Origin: Acinetobacter sp. C32I
GTDB lineage: Bacteria; Pseudomonadota; Gammaproteobacteria; Pseudomonadales; Moraxellaceae
Direction: 5' to 3'
Length of the DNA stretch: 64,000 nt
Assembly: GCF_023702715.1 (NCBI RefSeq)
Contig: NZ_CP098480.1
Span: forward strand, 1,302,001-1,366,000
The position numbers and the translations under genes are program-made. The notes beneath the pieces were generated by a model that ran no database searches, was not told where the DNA came from, and saw only the letters and a list, made by a program, of their open reading frames with translations. Within the stretch, counting starts at the first letter, position 1. Each line of letters opens with the position of its first letter. Below are positions 53,973 to 63,981 of this stretch, in pieces.

Positions 53973-55166
53973 TTAAGCAGCATCTTGCTGTTCAGCATAT
54001 TTCTCTAACATCTTCTGTTTGGCTTCAGGATGGACATTTATTCTGTCCAAATTACCTTTATAGTGTTGTACCACTCGATCATCCATAATTTTTGACCACC
54101 ACGATGGAATAAATGCTGGCAGAATCATGGCACCATAACCAGCAGGTAATTGTGGCGCATCTTCAAAATGACGCAAAGTTTGGAAGCTTCGAGTCGGATT
54201 GGCGTGATGATCTGAATGACGCTGTAATTGATACAAGAACAGATTGGTTACCACGTTATTATTGTTCCAGCTATGCTCTGGCAAAGTCCGTTCATATTGA
54301 CCATTTTCTTTCTTTGCACGCTTTAAACCATAATGTTCAATATAATTTACTGATTCAAACAAGGTAATCGCATAAGCTGCTTGCGTCACTTGGAATGGGA
54401 CTGAACGCATACCAAATTTGCTCAACATGGCGGCATGATATACAGCAGACATTGCCCAGCCATGAATCAACTCATTTTCCTTACAGAAGAAAGGCAGTTT
54501 CTTACGTTCTAAACGGTTTTTCTCAATTTCGATTGCCGATTTAAAACTACCAATCACGGTACGCGGTAAAAACTTCCAGAAGCTTTCGCCAAATTGTGAC
54601 GATGCTGGATCTTCAGGTGTTGCAACTCGACGGTGGTGTCCATACGGGTGTTCAATTCGGAAATGGTTATAACCCGAGGGTGCTAAAGCCAAATGCGAAA
54701 GATAATGCTCTAAACGTCCGTTCTTATGACTGAGCTCATGTGCGGTATTAATCGCAATTCCATTGACCATGCCCACCAAGCTTCCCAATAACACCTGATC
54801 CGCAACTGGCGTATCTTTACGACTAGCTAAATAGGCTCCATAAATATTGGTCGCGTATTGTAAAGGAATAAAAAGTTTAACAATTCGAGCGTAATACGGA
54901 TCAGCTTCTAAAGCTGCAATCGCATCAAGTGGTGGGTTTTCCGTATCTTCACCAATCAATTTGTCTAATGTTGGAATCACGCCATGAATAAATAATGGCC
55001 CAAATGAAGCAAAGAACTTTTTCGTTTTTTTAGGGCCAAATTGATAGCCCGCCAAACCACCCATTGCAATGGTTGGTACAGCCAAACCCAATAGCCATAA
55101 ATGACGTTTTTTATCCTTAAATGTTGTTGTCGCTTGCTCGACATCCAGTTGAGTATGCATATTCAT
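53973..55166 (-). CDS. alkM: alkane 1-monooxygenase (AlkB/AlkM)
   Basis: Integral membrane diiron hydroxylase oxidising medium- to long-chain n-alkanes to 1-alkanols. The histidine motifs are complete: HELSHK (HExxxH), EHPYGHHRR (with HxxHH), NYIEHYGLKR and LQRHSDHH. About six membrane helices. The ATG at 55166 with GAGGA seven bases upstream (397 aa) is preferred over the upstream in-frame start. Divergent from the AraC-type gene alkR, the arrangement described for Acinetobacter alkane users. Rubredoxin and reductase genes are not adjacent, as is usual in this genus. Confidence 0.95.
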   Translation of the reverse strand: MNMHTQLDVEQATTTFKDKKRHLWLLGLAVPTIAMGGLAGYQFGPKKTKKFFASFGPLFIHGVIPTLDKLIGEDTENPPLDAIAALEADPYYARIVKLFIPLQYATNIYGAYLASRKDTPVADQVLLGSLVGMVNGIAINTAHELSHKNGRLEHYLSHLALAPSGYNHFRIEHPYGHHRRVATPEDPASSQFGESFWKFLPRTVIGSFKSAIEIEKNRLERKKLPFFCKENELIHGWAMSAVYHAAMLSKFGMRSVPFQVTQAAYAITLFESVNYIEHYGLKRAKKENGQYERTLPEHSWNNNNVVTNLFLYQLQRHSDHHANPTRSFQTLRHFEDAPQLPAGYGAMILPAFIPSWWSKIMDDRVVQHYKGNLDRINVHPEAKQKMLEKYAEQQDAA

Positions 55167-55233
55167 TAGAAATTCCTCAATCAAACACAAAATGTTTTGC
55201 TTGAATTGATTGTGCCCCTCCAGCCCCCCTCTA

Positions 55234-55273
55234 TATTATCATTTTAAGACTTGCTATTATCATTTTAAGACTT
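55234..55273. promoter_or_regulatory. 19-bp direct repeat at 21-bp spacing, putative AlkR operator
   Basis: Two perfect copies of TATTATCATTTTAAGACTT at 55234-55252 and 55255-55273, starts 21 bp apart, two bases between them. It lies between alkM and alkR, ending 15 bp before the alkR GTG. The geometry is that of AraC/XylS binding sites. Confidence 0.72.
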
Positions 55274-55288
55274 TACTGAGTTTTTCTT

Positions 55289-56338
55289 GTGCAAAAGCAG
55301 CAGATCCCGGTTATTCCATCACGTTATTATTTGCGACTGATTGAAATTTTAATCGGTATGCATCAATACGATAATGATTTGTTGATGGCTGTGCAGCGAG
55401 AACTGGCAAAAACAGAATTATTATCGATTCAGCAAATTGAACAATTCATTGAGATTGGTTTAAGTCTGCCCAATACCCAAGACTTGGCCTTTGAACTGGG
55501 TAAAAATATAAAGCTCAGCTCACATAGTCTCGTCGGCTATGCACTCATGACTAGTCCTAATCTGGAACATGCACTTAGGCTGATTGCACAATATTTTAGA
55601 CTGATTATGCCCAGTTTTAAGCTCAGCATTCAGTTTCCAACAGGCTCACAAAAAGTTGAACTGTTATTTGAACCAATTTTGCAGATGAATAAGCAATGTT
55701 TGGCCTTTCATATTGAAGCGATTGCGGTAGCGTTCTACTACAGCCTGTTAGAATTGGCAGGTCAGCAACTACAACGCTACCAAGTCTATTTGAGTGTTGC
55801 AGAGCCGAGCTATCAAGAACGTTATTTAGCCTTGGTGAAAGCCAATTTCCATTTTAACTATACTTGGCTTTCTGGTATCCGCGTGGTGATTGATCAGCAG
55901 CAATTGGCACTCCCCTTACCTTTGGCAGATGCACATAGTTTAAAAATAGTCGAACAACGCTGTCAGGAACAAATCCAGAAGATCTATCATCAAGGAGAAA
56001 TTGTGGAATGGGTCAGCATGATGTTACGACAAGCTAATCAAGTCCCAACCCTCATGGAATGTGCCAAAGTCTTAAATATTTCCACTAAAACCTTGCAACG
56101 CTATTTGCAGCAACAAGGGGTTGAATTTCAAGCGTTAAAGCAGCAGATCAGCACTGAGCGTGCAATTGAGTTATTAGAAAATTCTAGCTTTACCATTACC
56201 CATATTGCCTATGAGCTGGGTTATTCCAATCCTGCCAATTTCACCCGTGCATTTAATAAAGTGATTGGCTGTAGCCCTCAAGCATATCGACTACACCATC
56301 AAAGTAAAATCAATTCACTTCAACACCACCATACATAA
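55289..56338 (+). CDS. alkR: AraC/XylS-family regulator of alkane monooxygenase
   Basis: Regulator of 349 aa with an arabinose-binding-like N-terminal domain (about 20-210; SSHSLVGYALMTSPNLEHALRLIAQYF) and a C-terminal AraC DNA-binding domain (about 245-340; LNISTKTLQRYLQQQGVEFQALK and ELGYSNPANFTRAFNKVIGCSPQAYR). The start appears to be GTG with a weak binding site. In Acinetobacter the divergent AlkR activates alkM in the presence of alkanes; identity here rests on family, position and orientation. The 3' end overlaps the O-methyltransferase gene by 24 bp. Confidence 0.9.
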   Translation: MQKQQIPVIPSRYYLRLIEILIGMHQYDNDLLMAVQRELAKTELLSIQQIEQFIEIGLSLPNTQDLAFELGKNIKLSSHSLVGYALMTSPNLEHALRLIAQYFRLIMPSFKLSIQFPTGSQKVELLFEPILQMNKQCLAFHIEAIAVAFYYSLLELAGQQLQRYQVYLSVAEPSYQERYLALVKANFHFNYTWLSGIRVVIDQQQLALPLPLADAHSLKIVEQRCQEQIQKIYHQGEIVEWVSMMLRQANQVPTLMECAKVLNISTKTLQRYLQQQGVEFQALKQQISTERAIELLENSSFTITHIAYELGYSNPANFTRAFNKVIGCSPQAYRLHHQSKINSLQHHHT

Positions 56339-56902
56339 ACCTGCACCGATCGGCAGAATGGTGCTCATGTAATCTTCATCATCTTTGATCAGTTCGAGGA
56401 ATTCCTTCACCTCTGCTGCATGAGAAATCACATTATCAACAATTAAAGTACTTCCCGAAGACTGCAATAAACGCTTTAAGTCTTGCCAGTAACTTACATA
56501 ACTACCACGTTCAGCATCAAGTAAGATCAAATCATAAGGTTCAGTCGCTTGGGCCAGATAATCAGCAGCATCCCCCACCCAAAAATCAATAAATGGCTCT
56601 AAGCCAAATTCTTCCGCATATTTTTTTGCTTGCGCACTGCGAAAGGCATTAATTTCTAGGGTTTGTACAGCCCCACCGACGCTTTTACCTGCTTCTGCCA
56701 ACCAAAGGGTTGAATAACCTGTCGAGGTGCCAATTTCTAAAATTCGCTTAGATCGTTGAGTCCGTACCAACATTGCAAGCAGTTTGGCGGACTCAGCTTC
56801 AATATTTCGGTAGCGTCTTAAACGATCAGACTGTCGAGCATCATGTTGTTTAAACTCATCATATAAATCAGAGATACGTTTTAAAAATACAGTGCTGGTC
56901 AT
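56315..56902 (-). CDS. class I SAM-dependent O-methyltransferase
   Basis: Methyltransferase of 195 aa of the caffeoyl-CoA O-methyltransferase-like family. ILEIGTSTGYSTLWLA (SAM site, about 55-70), VQTLEINAFRSAQAKK, DLILLDAERGSY (metal Asp, about 131) and LIVDNVISHAAEV are visible. It is convergent with alkR and their 3' ends overlap by 24 bp. The substrate is unknown. Confidence 0.9.
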   Translation of the reverse strand: MTSTVFLKRISDLYDEFKQHDARQSDRLRRYRNIEAESAKLLAMLVRTQRSKRILEIGTSTGYSTLWLAEAGKSVGGAVQTLEINAFRSAQAKKYAEEFGLEPFIDFWVGDAADYLAQATEPYDLILLDAERGSYVSYWQDLKRLLQSSGSTLIVDNVISHAAEVKEFLELIKDDEDYMSTILPIGAGLCMVVLK

Positions 56903-56942
56903 ATCTGATCCCCCAACTACGCTTATGCAAAGTGTATTGAAT

Positions 56943-57161
56943 TTAAGTCGTTTGTATCAGTTTAAAGCGTGGCAGAATTTGACCATCATCGAGCTGAACG
57001 GTTTCGCTAAACATTGCCAATGGACGTACCCACATTGAGTAATCACCATATAAGCATTGATAGACCACCAATTCTTCTTCTGTTTCACTATGACGAGCCA
57101 CGTTAAACACTTGATACAGCTGACCTTTATAGTGTTGATAAATGCCACGTTGTAAGCTCAT
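56943..57161 (-). CDS. DUF1653 protein
   Basis: 72-aa cytoplasmic protein; the pattern [48 protein letters not shown] is the DUF1653 signature. Function unknown. It is 40 bp upstream of the O-methyltransferase on the same strand and probably co-transcribed with it. Confidence 0.88.
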   Translation of the reverse strand: MSLQRGIYQHYKGQLYQVFNVARHSETEEELVVYQCLYGDYSMWVRPLAMFSETVQLDDGQILPRFKLIQTT

Positions 57162-57391
57162 ATTACTTACCCTTTATTTATGCCACGAAATGATTGCAGT
57201 TATATAACAACTTTGATTGTACTCAAATTTTTTGTGAAAGAAATGTTCAAAAAATAGTAAATTTATTAAAAATTCAAAAAACCGATCAAACTCATAAAAA
57301 CATACTGTTTTACCTATTCAGCACTTTTGCGTACTATAGCTTCATTGAATGAATTTAGCTGATTTAAAAGTCTTAGCGTTTGGAGAAATAC

Positions 57392-58957
57392 ATGTTAGAT
57401 CAAAATATTAAAACTCAATTAAAAGCTTACTTAGAACGTTTAGAAAGTCCAATCGAGTTGGTTGCTGCTTTAGATGACTCCGACAAAGCTGCAAAAATTA
57501 AAGAACTCGTGACTGAAATTGCTGAACTTTCTGACCAAGTTACGGCGCGTTTTGACGGTTCAAACGCTCGCCGTCCTAGTTTTGGTGTAGCCAAAGCAGG
57601 TGAACAACCACGTGTGTTCTTTGCTGGCTTGCCGATGGGACATGAGTTTACTTCTTTGATCTTGGCATTATTACAAGTATCAGGTTATGCGCCTAAAGTC
57701 TCTGATGAAGTACTTACTCAGATCAAAGGCCTCAACTTAGGCGCGAACTTTGATGTATTTGTCTCATTGAGCTGCCATAACTGTCCAGATGTAGTGCAAG
57801 CACTCAACTTAATCGCAATTAACAACCCAAATACTACGGCAACCATGATTGATGGTGCCTTCTTCCAAGACGAAGTTGAAGAACGCAAAATCTTGGCTGT
57901 GCCAATGGTGTTCCAAGACAATCAGCATATTGGTCAAGGCCGTATGACTTTGGAAGAAATCGTTGCCAAATTGGATAGCAATTCAGCTGAGAAAGATGCA
58001 GCCGCAATCAATGCCAAAGATGCATTTGATGTATTGGTAATTGGTGGTGGTCCTGCAGGTGGTACAGCGGCGATTTATGCAGCACGTAAAGGTATCAAAA
58101 CTGGGATCGTGGCTGAACGTTTTGGTGGTCAGGTAATGGATACCATGGATATTGAGAACTTTACCACTGTTCAAAAAACCGTGGGTCCCCAGTTCGCTCA
58201 AGATATGGAAGCCCATGTTCGTGAATACGGTGTGGACATTATGAACTTGCAACGTGTCAGCAAGATCACTGGTGCAGATCAAACGGTCAATGGTCTGGTT
58301 GAAGTGGAACTGGAGAATGGTGCCAAGCTTGAATCGAAAACCATCATCTTGTCTACAGGTGCACGTTGGAGAGAAATGAATGTACCGGGTGAAGCGGAAT
58401 ACCGTACTCGTGGTGTCGCATATTGCCCACACTGTGATGGTCCATTATTCAAAGGCAAACGTGTTGCCGTGATTGGTGGTGGTAACTCTGGTGTAGAAGC
58501 AGCCATTGACCTTGCAGGGATTGTTGAGCATGTGACTTTGGTTGAGTTTGATACCAAACTTCGTGCTGACCAAGTATTGCAGGACAAGTTAAACAGCTTG
58601 CCAAATACCACCGTGATCATGAATGCCTTAAGTACTGAAGTGGTCGGTGATGGTGCTCAAGTGACAGCATTGAAATACAAAGACCGTGCCACTGATGTTG
58701 AACACACCGTTGAACTTGCAGGGATCTTTGTACAAATTGGTTTATTACCAAACACGGATTTCTTAAAGAACAGTGCGGTTGAACTCAGTAACCGTGGTGA
58801 GATCGTGATTAATGATCGAAACGAAACCAATGTCAAAGGTGTGTTTGCCGCAGGTGACTGTACTACAGTGCCGTACAAGCAAATCATCATTGCCACAGGT
58901 GAAGGCGCGAAAGCATCACTGTCTGCCTTTGATTATATGATCCGTTCTGGCGTATAA
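57392..58957 (+). CDS. ahpF: alkyl hydroperoxide reductase subunit F
   Basis: NADH-dependent flavoprotein reducing AhpC. The N-terminal double-thioredoxin domain has [12 protein letters not shown] (about 126), the FAD fold [19 protein letters not shown] (about 213), the redox-active CPHC (about 348) and the NAD fold [20 protein letters not shown] 57392 has GGAG six bases before it. It is on the same strand as ahpC but about 4 kb away. A strong hairpin terminator follows. Confidence 0.97.
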   Translation: MLDQNIKTQLKAYLERLESPIELVAALDDSDKAAKIKELVTEIAELSDQVTARFDGSNARRPSFGVAKAGEQPRVFFAGLPMGHEFTSLILALLQVSGYAPKVSDEVLTQIKGLNLGANFDVFVSLSCHNCPDVVQALNLIAINNPNTTATMIDGAFFQDEVEERKILAVPMVFQDNQHIGQGRMTLEEIVAKLDSNSAEKDAAAINAKDAFDVLVIGGGPAGGTAAIYAARKGIKTGIVAERFGGQVMDTMDIENFTTVQKTVGPQFAQDMEAHVREYGVDIMNLQRVSKITGADQTVNGLVEVELENGAKLESKTIILSTGARWREMNVPGEAEYRTRGVAYCPHCDGPLFKGKRVAVIGGGNSGVEAAIDLAGIVEHVTLVEFDTKLRADQVLQDKLNSLPNTTVIMNALSTEVVGDGAQVTALKYKDRATDVEHTVELAGIFVQIGLLPNTDFLKNSAVELSNRGEIVINDRNETNVKGVFAAGDCTTVPYKQIIIATGEGAKASLSAFDYMIRSGV

Positions 58958-58975
58958 GTCTACTCAGAACATGTG

Positions 58976-59013
58976 CACGCACTTACATTTTCCGATGTAA
59001 GTGCGTGTTTTTA
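58976..59013 (+). terminator. terminator after ahpF
   Basis: 13-bp perfect stem CACGCACTTACAT/ATGTAAGTGCGTG with a 6-nt loop and TTTTT. Confidence 0.9.
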
Positions 59014-59113
59014 CAAGTTATCAACAAATTTTCAACTTTATTATTCATCAAGTTTATGTTTATATTTTCGGTATCCATTCCTATTGGATGCCACAAAGAA
59101 AAGGAAATAGACA

Positions 59114-59458
59114 ATGAATAAATTACTTGTTGCATTAGGTCTTGCTGCTACTGTTGCGCTTGTAGGCTGTAATAAAGATAAAGCACCTGAAACTGGTGCA
59201 ACCACGGGTGAGCATTTAGAACATGCTGCTGATCAAGCTGGCGCTGACGTTCAAAATGCGGCTGATGCGGCTGCGAGCAATGTTGCAACTGCTGTAGATA
59301 CTGCTGGTGATCAAATTGATGCTGCTGCTGATCATACTGCGACTGCAACAGCTGAAGCTGCTGCTAAAACTGAGGCTGCGGCACGTGATGCTACCGCTAA
59401 AGTTGCAGGCGCTGTAGAATCAACTGCTGCTGATGTGAAAGAAAAAGCTCAACAATAA
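59114..59458 (+). CDS. Ala-rich lipoprotein
   Basis: Small lipoprotein of 114 aa with lipobox VALVGC (Cys19), then an Ala/Asp/Thr-rich region forming a long amphipathic helix of 11-residue-like periodicity (about 35-110). This resembles stress-related, late-embryogenesis-like or murein-lipoprotein-like periplasmic helices; function unknown. AAAGGAAAT precedes the ATG. The strong helical bias also explains an antisense open frame. Confidence 0.82.
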   Translation: MNKLLVALGLAATVALVGCNKDKAPETGATTGEHLEHAADQAGADVQNAADAAASNVATAVDTAGDQIDAAADHTATATAEAAAKTEAAARDATAKVAGAVESTAADVKEKAQQ

Positions 59459-59470
59459 TTGAGTTGAAAT

Positions 59471-59500
59471 AAAAAAGCCTCTGTAAACAGAGGCTTTTTT
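59471..59500. terminator. bidirectional terminator
   Basis: AAAAAAGCCTCTG / CAGAGGCTTTTTT with a TAAA loop, between convergent genes. Confidence 0.94.
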
Positions 59501-59511
59501 ATTGGTCTGAA

Positions 59512-60123
59512 TTAGCTTAATAAACCTTCATCGCGCATCGCAATTTGTACAGACTGACGTTCAGCCACTTTATTACGCAATGCAATAATATTGATATAAG
59601 GCGTTAAGTCATGCTCAATGTGATTTGACCAGTTGGTAAGAACAAATAGATAGGCATCCGCAGGGCCAAAATTATCATCGACCAAATAATCACAATCCGA
59701 TTCAGCTAAATAGTTGTCGATATATTTAAGCAAACGATCAACTTCTGCATAGGCTTTGGTTTTCTCATCGTCAGTGAGCTTCCCGCCAAAGAATACTGAA
59801 TAAGCATCATGCAATTCTGAATTCAAGTAGCCTAACCACTCTAGGACTTTAGCACGCCCCATGCCTGATGGTGGAATCAAATCCTGTTTAGGATCATGCT
59901 GCGCCAAAAACGGTAAAATTGCCACATTCTCAGTTAAAATCAAACCTGGATTAATTTCCAATGCAGGCACATAGCCTTTTGGATTAATCTCGTAATAATC
60001 TGCACCTTTTGAAGTTTTATGTGTTTTTAGATCAACTCGTTCTAAATCAAAATCGACATTTATTTCATTTAAAATAATATGGGCAGCCAATGAGCATGCA
60101 CCAGGTGAATAATACAACTTCAT
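59512..60123 (-). CDS. glutathione S-transferase (beta-class-like)
   Basis: 203-aa GST. The thioredoxin-like N-terminal half starts MKLYYSPGACSLAAHIILNE with Cys10 of beta-class enzymes, cis-Pro motif GYVPALE and TENVAILPFLA. The C-terminal helical half has the DNFGPADAYLFVL segment (N-cap and hydrophobic staple, conserved Asp). Role may be detoxification or oxidative stress defence. Confidence 0.92.
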   Translation of the reverse strand: MKLYYSPGACSLAAHIILNEINVDFDLERVDLKTHKTSKGADYYEINPKGYVPALEINPGLILTENVAILPFLAQHDPKQDLIPPSGMGRAKVLEWLGYLNSELHDAYSVFFGGKLTDDEKTKAYAEVDRLLKYIDNYLAESDCDYLVDDNFGPADAYLFVLTNWSNHIEHDLTPYINIIALRNKVAERQSVQIAMRDEGLLS

Positions 60124-60329
60124 AATTGATCCTTGTTATCTAACAACTTATGCCCTAGAACGTTCCTACGAAACTCAAGAACAGAAATAACTAAAATTTA
60201 TAACAGCTTTCATGCTAAGAACATCTACACCACTACTATTAATGAATTTTTTTCTGCCTTGCAAGTTATATTCCGTGACGATTGATTAATTTATGAAAAA
60301 ACAAACCAAACAATGTCACGGAAATCAGA

Positions 60330-62768
60330 TTACGCTCGACCAAAAAGCTTGCCTAACCATTCAAATAATGAGTTTAAAAATTCAACGATGATATTCTTCG
60401 GATTGTTCGGTTCAAGTTGAGAATCCGAGCTTTTCATATCCAAATCAACAATCACAGGGTCATGATCGGAAGAACGATAAGCATCTGCCGAGAAGAACAA
60501 GGCCTTTTGCTCATCAGTTTTATATTCTTCATTATAGTCCAATACTGTTGGCTCATCAGCATTGATATGCCAAGCAAAGGTTTTGATTACACGTTTATAC
60601 AGATTGGCATCGGCAATGGCATGATCAAGGTTACCTGCACCACCATAACCATCGGCATCACTCGCCACACCAAAGACATAGCTATAAGCTTTATTGCCCT
60701 CACCGACTTTGCTGTCATTCAGCAAAACTTTGTAGTTGGCTTTCTCAAAACTTAAGATTGGATCTTCTTTGGCATAACTGTTCATATCACCTAACAGTAA
60801 GATATTCGGATTCTTCACTTGAGTTGGATTCTTGGCAATCCATTGGGTGAGTTGTTCAACCGCTTTTACTCGGGTTGGATTCCAACAGCCCTGTCCATCG
60901 CGTTGATCTGCATCAAGAGAGTTTTCATCGACACCGCGACAGCTCTTCGATTTAAGATGATTTGGAATCACTGTAAAGATTTGTCCACCCTGTACAGGCT
61001 TGAAAGATTGTGCGATGGTTGAACGGCTTTTATCCCCTAAATCCAATACCGCAGGCTTATTCACTGGCTGAACACGTTTACTGTTATAGATAATCGCAAC
61101 CGCAATCACATCAGTACCTAGCTGATTGAGTCCTTCTGGAATCACATATTTCCAGTCTGGCCCTAAAGCTTTAGTCAAGTTAGCAACTGCACTATCACTG
61201 CCATAACCATTATTGGCAATTTCCATCAGACCATATACGTCTGCATCAATTGATTTTAATGCATTGACGATTTTGGCATGTTGCTTATCAAATTCAGCCT
61301 GACTGTTGGCACCACGCTCGGTTGGAAAGCCATTTTTACCGTTATCATAGTTCAGCACGTTAAATGCCGCAGCACGGATATGCTTACTCTGTTTCGCTGC
61401 AATCGTTGTGCGTGGATTGGTGGTGGTTACCACTTCTGGCAAGTTCGCGCCTGCAATCGGTTGTACACGCCAAGCATTAAAGCGGTATTCCAAAATACCT
61501 TGTGCATTCTTTAACTGATAGCCCGAACGTAGTGTATTTAAAGCACTAAAGTTTTGTGGCAACCACGGTGCACGGTTTTGATTGTTATAACCATCATCAA
61601 AGATAATCTTAGAAAGTAAGTTTTGTTGCGCTAAAGCCTTGGCTTCATTTGAAAGTGCAGGATAAAGGTTGGTCGGAATAAATAAGCGACCAAGGCTTAG
61701 TGACAGCTCACCATAACGACCAAAATTATAGTTTTCACTTACCGTCAACGTTTGCGGTAATTTCACCAACATCCCTTGATAACGTTTTGGAGAGTTACCC
61801 GCAGTATCGGTCAAACTGCTAAATGGCAAGTTTAAGTCCAGTGGTTGGATCAGCGATGCCATGTTCTGGTTACAGGTCTTAATATCCTGCTGCAACTGAT
61901 CCAATTGAAGTTGGTTTTGATAACTGGTTAAACGACCACGCAGGATCACTTCATCACCAACCTGTCCACCTTTGACTGCACTACTTGCAGGGATATAAAC
62001 AAAAATTGCATTGCTGACATTTTGCGTGGCTTTGCTATCAGGGGTTTGTACATAGAAACCTGAGAAGCCATTGCTATAGCGATAATCCGCTGTGATCACA
62101 CCACGAATGGTGTAGTTTTGATTCTGAGTCGATTGCGCAAGACTGGCAATCGGTGTATCGCTACTGCTACAGCTGACTGCGTCTACAGGTGGAGTGGTGG
62201 TTGAACCTGTTAAATTCGAAAAATCATTTCGATCTGTCCATGCCTGCCAAGATTGGTCAAGGTCAAATGGACTAGTCGGGTCAACACTCACTACAGGATT
62301 ATCTGTTTGAATGCGTTTAAAGCTATTCGCAGTACTGAATACCGTTGTGCCCCAACCTGCCGTTGGACGCTCACCAATACGACCAAAACGATCTACTGGC
62401 GTACCACGATAAAGCAACACAATCGCATCATCACCATTAAAAGATAATCCCGCAACTTGATTAACCTTATCCCCCAATTGCGCCTGTAATTCAGAGCGAC
62501 CTATCAGGAATTTTTGTTTACTGGCCAAGCTACCTTGTAAAGGAAAAGCCGCGGTTTTAACTGTGCCACCATTATTAAACTGCTGAATTTCATAATCGGC
62601 TAAATTCACTGTTGTGGCATCGGGGTTATAGATTTCCAGTCCCTTTTTATTGCTGCTGCCATCGACATACTGGCTAAACATCAGTTGTGCATGTGCAGCA
62701 GAAAAGAGTGAAGATGCACCTAACAGGCCTAAACAAATGGCGATCGAATGGTATTTAAAATTGTTCAT
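60330..62768 (-). CDS. extracellular nuclease, ExeM/NucH type
   Basis: Large exported nuclease of 812 aa. A signal peptide covers about 1-27 (SAAHAQ). It is followed by a lamin-tail-like domain (MFSQYVDGSSNKKGLEIYNPDATTVNLADYEIQQF, about 30-150), an OB-like domain (about 205-315, YTIRGVITADYRYSNGFSGFYVQT) and an endonuclease/exonuclease/phosphatase domain (about 455-780; FNVLNYDNGKNG, LLGDMNSYAKEDP, SSDHDPVIVDL). The last 25 residues form an amphipathic helix with aromatic residues and Arg, not a GlyGly-CTERM. Likely a secreted DNase for nutrient use or biofilm DNA. Confidence 0.93.
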   Translation of the reverse strand: MNNFKYHSIAICLGLLGASSLFSAAHAQLMFSQYVDGSSNKKGLEIYNPDATTVNLADYEIQQFNNGGTVKTAAFPLQGSLASKQKFLIGRSELQAQLGDKVNQVAGLSFNGDDAIVLLYRGTPVDRFGRIGERPTAGWGTTVFSTANSFKRIQTDNPVVSVDPTSPFDLDQSWQAWTDRNDFSNLTGSTTTPPVDAVSCSSSDTPIASLAQSTQNQNYTIRGVITADYRYSNGFSGFYVQTPDSKATQNVSNAIFVYIPASSAVKGGQVGDEVILRGRLTSYQNQLQLDQLQQDIKTCNQNMASLIQPLDLNLPFSSLTDTAGNSPKRYQGMLVKLPQTLTVSENYNFGRYGELSLSLGRLFIPTNLYPALSNEAKALAQQNLLSKIIFDDGYNNQNRAPWLPQNFSALNTLRSGYQLKNAQGILEYRFNAWRVQPIAGANLPEVVTTTNPRTTIAAKQSKHIRAAAFNVLNYDNGKNGFPTERGANSQAEFDKQHAKIVNALKSIDADVYGLMEIANNGYGSDSAVANLTKALGPDWKYVIPEGLNQLGTDVIAVAIIYNSKRVQPVNKPAVLDLGDKSRSTIAQSFKPVQGGQIFTVIPNHLKSKSCRGVDENSLDADQRDGQGCWNPTRVKAVEQLTQWIAKNPTQVKNPNILLLGDMNSYAKEDPILSFEKANYKVLLNDSKVGEGNKAYSYVFGVASDADGYGGAGNLDHAIADANLYKRVIKTFAWHINADEPTVLDYNEEYKTDEQKALFFSADAYRSSDHDPVIVDLDMKSSDSQLEPNNPKNIIVEFLNSLFEWLGKLFGRA

Positions 62769-62950
62769 GGTTTTTTACTTAGTGTTAAAATTGTAATTAG
62801 GCTATGCAATTTCTGTGACAGCTACATGAAGATTTTTTGACAAATTTTAAGCAATTTTAGAAATGATCGGCTAAATAAAATCACTTAAAGTTTGACTTGA
62901 CCACCTGAACACTTAAAATACGGCATTTCTATATTTATATCTCCAGAATC

Positions 62951-63667
62951 ATGTCAAACGATCAGTTAGAAACGCAAATTACGGAACTCGACAATTTGCC
63001 TGAGCACCGTGAAATTGTGACGTTTATGCGTCGTTCAGCTCCGCTCAATACTTCACAACGTACTGCTTTAGAAGATTATCGTGATTTAATTTTGGAATAC
63101 CCTGTTGGTGATTTACGCCAGCACTTTGAACATCCTGAACGCCCATTAACGGTTGAAATCGGTTTTGGTATGGGGCGTTCTTTGGTATTGATGGCAAAAG
63201 CCAACCCTGAACGTAACTTTGTCGGCATCGAAGTGCACGTACCTGGTATTGCACAGTGTGTTTATGAAGCGGGGATGGCTGGCTTAAAGAACCTGTTTGT
63301 ACTGGATGCTGATGCAATCCAAGTATTACGTGAAATGCCAGACAACAGCATTAACTGCGTACAGCTTTACTTCCCAGATCCGTGGCAGAAGAAACGCCAC
63401 TTTAAACGCCGCTTTGTGATTCACGAGCGTATGCAACTGGTTGAACAAAAGCTTGAGTTGGGTGGTACTTTCCACTCAGCAACTGACTGGGAACCGTATG
63501 CAGAATGGATGCTTGATATCCTAGATAACCGTCCTGATATGGAAAACTTGGCAGGTAAAGGCAATAGCTACCCTCGCCCAGAATGGCGTCCAGTGACTAA
63601 ATTTGAGCGTCGTGGTCTTGAATCTGGTCATAAGATTAATGATTTTATCTTTAAGAAAATTAAATAA
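62951..63667 (+). CDS. trmB: tRNA (guanine-N7)-methyltransferase
   Basis: Methylates G46 in the variable loop of tRNAs. The SAM-binding VEIGFGMGRSLVLMAKANPERNFVGIEVHVPG (about 69-100) and the NCVQLYFPDPWQKKRHFKRRFV segment (about 137-158) are diagnostic. The length of 238 aa matches E. coli TrmB. Monocistronic, with a strong terminator 15 bp after. Confidence 0.97.
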   Translation: MSNDQLETQITELDNLPEHREIVTFMRRSAPLNTSQRTALEDYRDLILEYPVGDLRQHFEHPERPLTVEIGFGMGRSLVLMAKANPERNFVGIEVHVPGIAQCVYEAGMAGLKNLFVLDADAIQVLREMPDNSINCVQLYFPDPWQKKRHFKRRFVIHERMQLVEQKLELGGTFHSATDWEPYAEWMLDILDNRPDMENLAGKGNSYPRPEWRPVTKFERRGLESGHKINDFIFKKIK

Positions 63668-63681
63668 GTTGATTTAGCTTC

Positions 63682-63711
63682 AAAAGCCACTAATTGTTTA
63701 GTGGCTTTTTT
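63682..63711 (+). terminator. terminator after trmB
   Basis: AAAAGCCACTAA / TTAGTGGCTTTT stem plus T-run. Confidence 0.92.
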
Positions 63712-63730
63712 ATTTCCAAATGTTTAAGTT

Positions 63731-63919
63731 CTATGCATCCTTATCTAAATAATCTTCTGGATAAGTACCTTTTTCTTTTAACTTATTACGATATTTCATT
63801 ACACTAATCTGAATACCTTCATCAGTTAAAAATTCATTATAAAAATCCTGTTCTTTTGGATATTTAAAACCCAGTTTTTCTAATATTTTCTTCGATAATG
63901 CGCCTGAATCATATAATAC
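63731..63919 (-). pseudogene. 3' remnant of an unidentified gene
   Basis: About 62 open codons ending in TAG (63731-63733) with coding-like composition: GALSKKILEKLGFKYPKEQ followed by DFYNEFLTDEGIQISVMKY and an acidic end DYLDKDA. Upstream in the same frame a TAG (63920-63922) and further stops occur, and no start codon is seen, so only a C-terminal fragment survives. AT content is high. Origin unknown; could be from a mobile element or immunity gene. Confidence 0.45.
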
Positions 63920-63981
63920 CTATATTTATATTGCATCAATCAAAGGAGGGAATTTTCAAAGAATAATAAGAAATGGCTACT

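Noticed and set aside
59148-59348. Gln/His-rich antisense frame opposite the Ala-rich lipoprotein
   Set aside because: Composition artefact of the Ala/Asp-rich sense gene.
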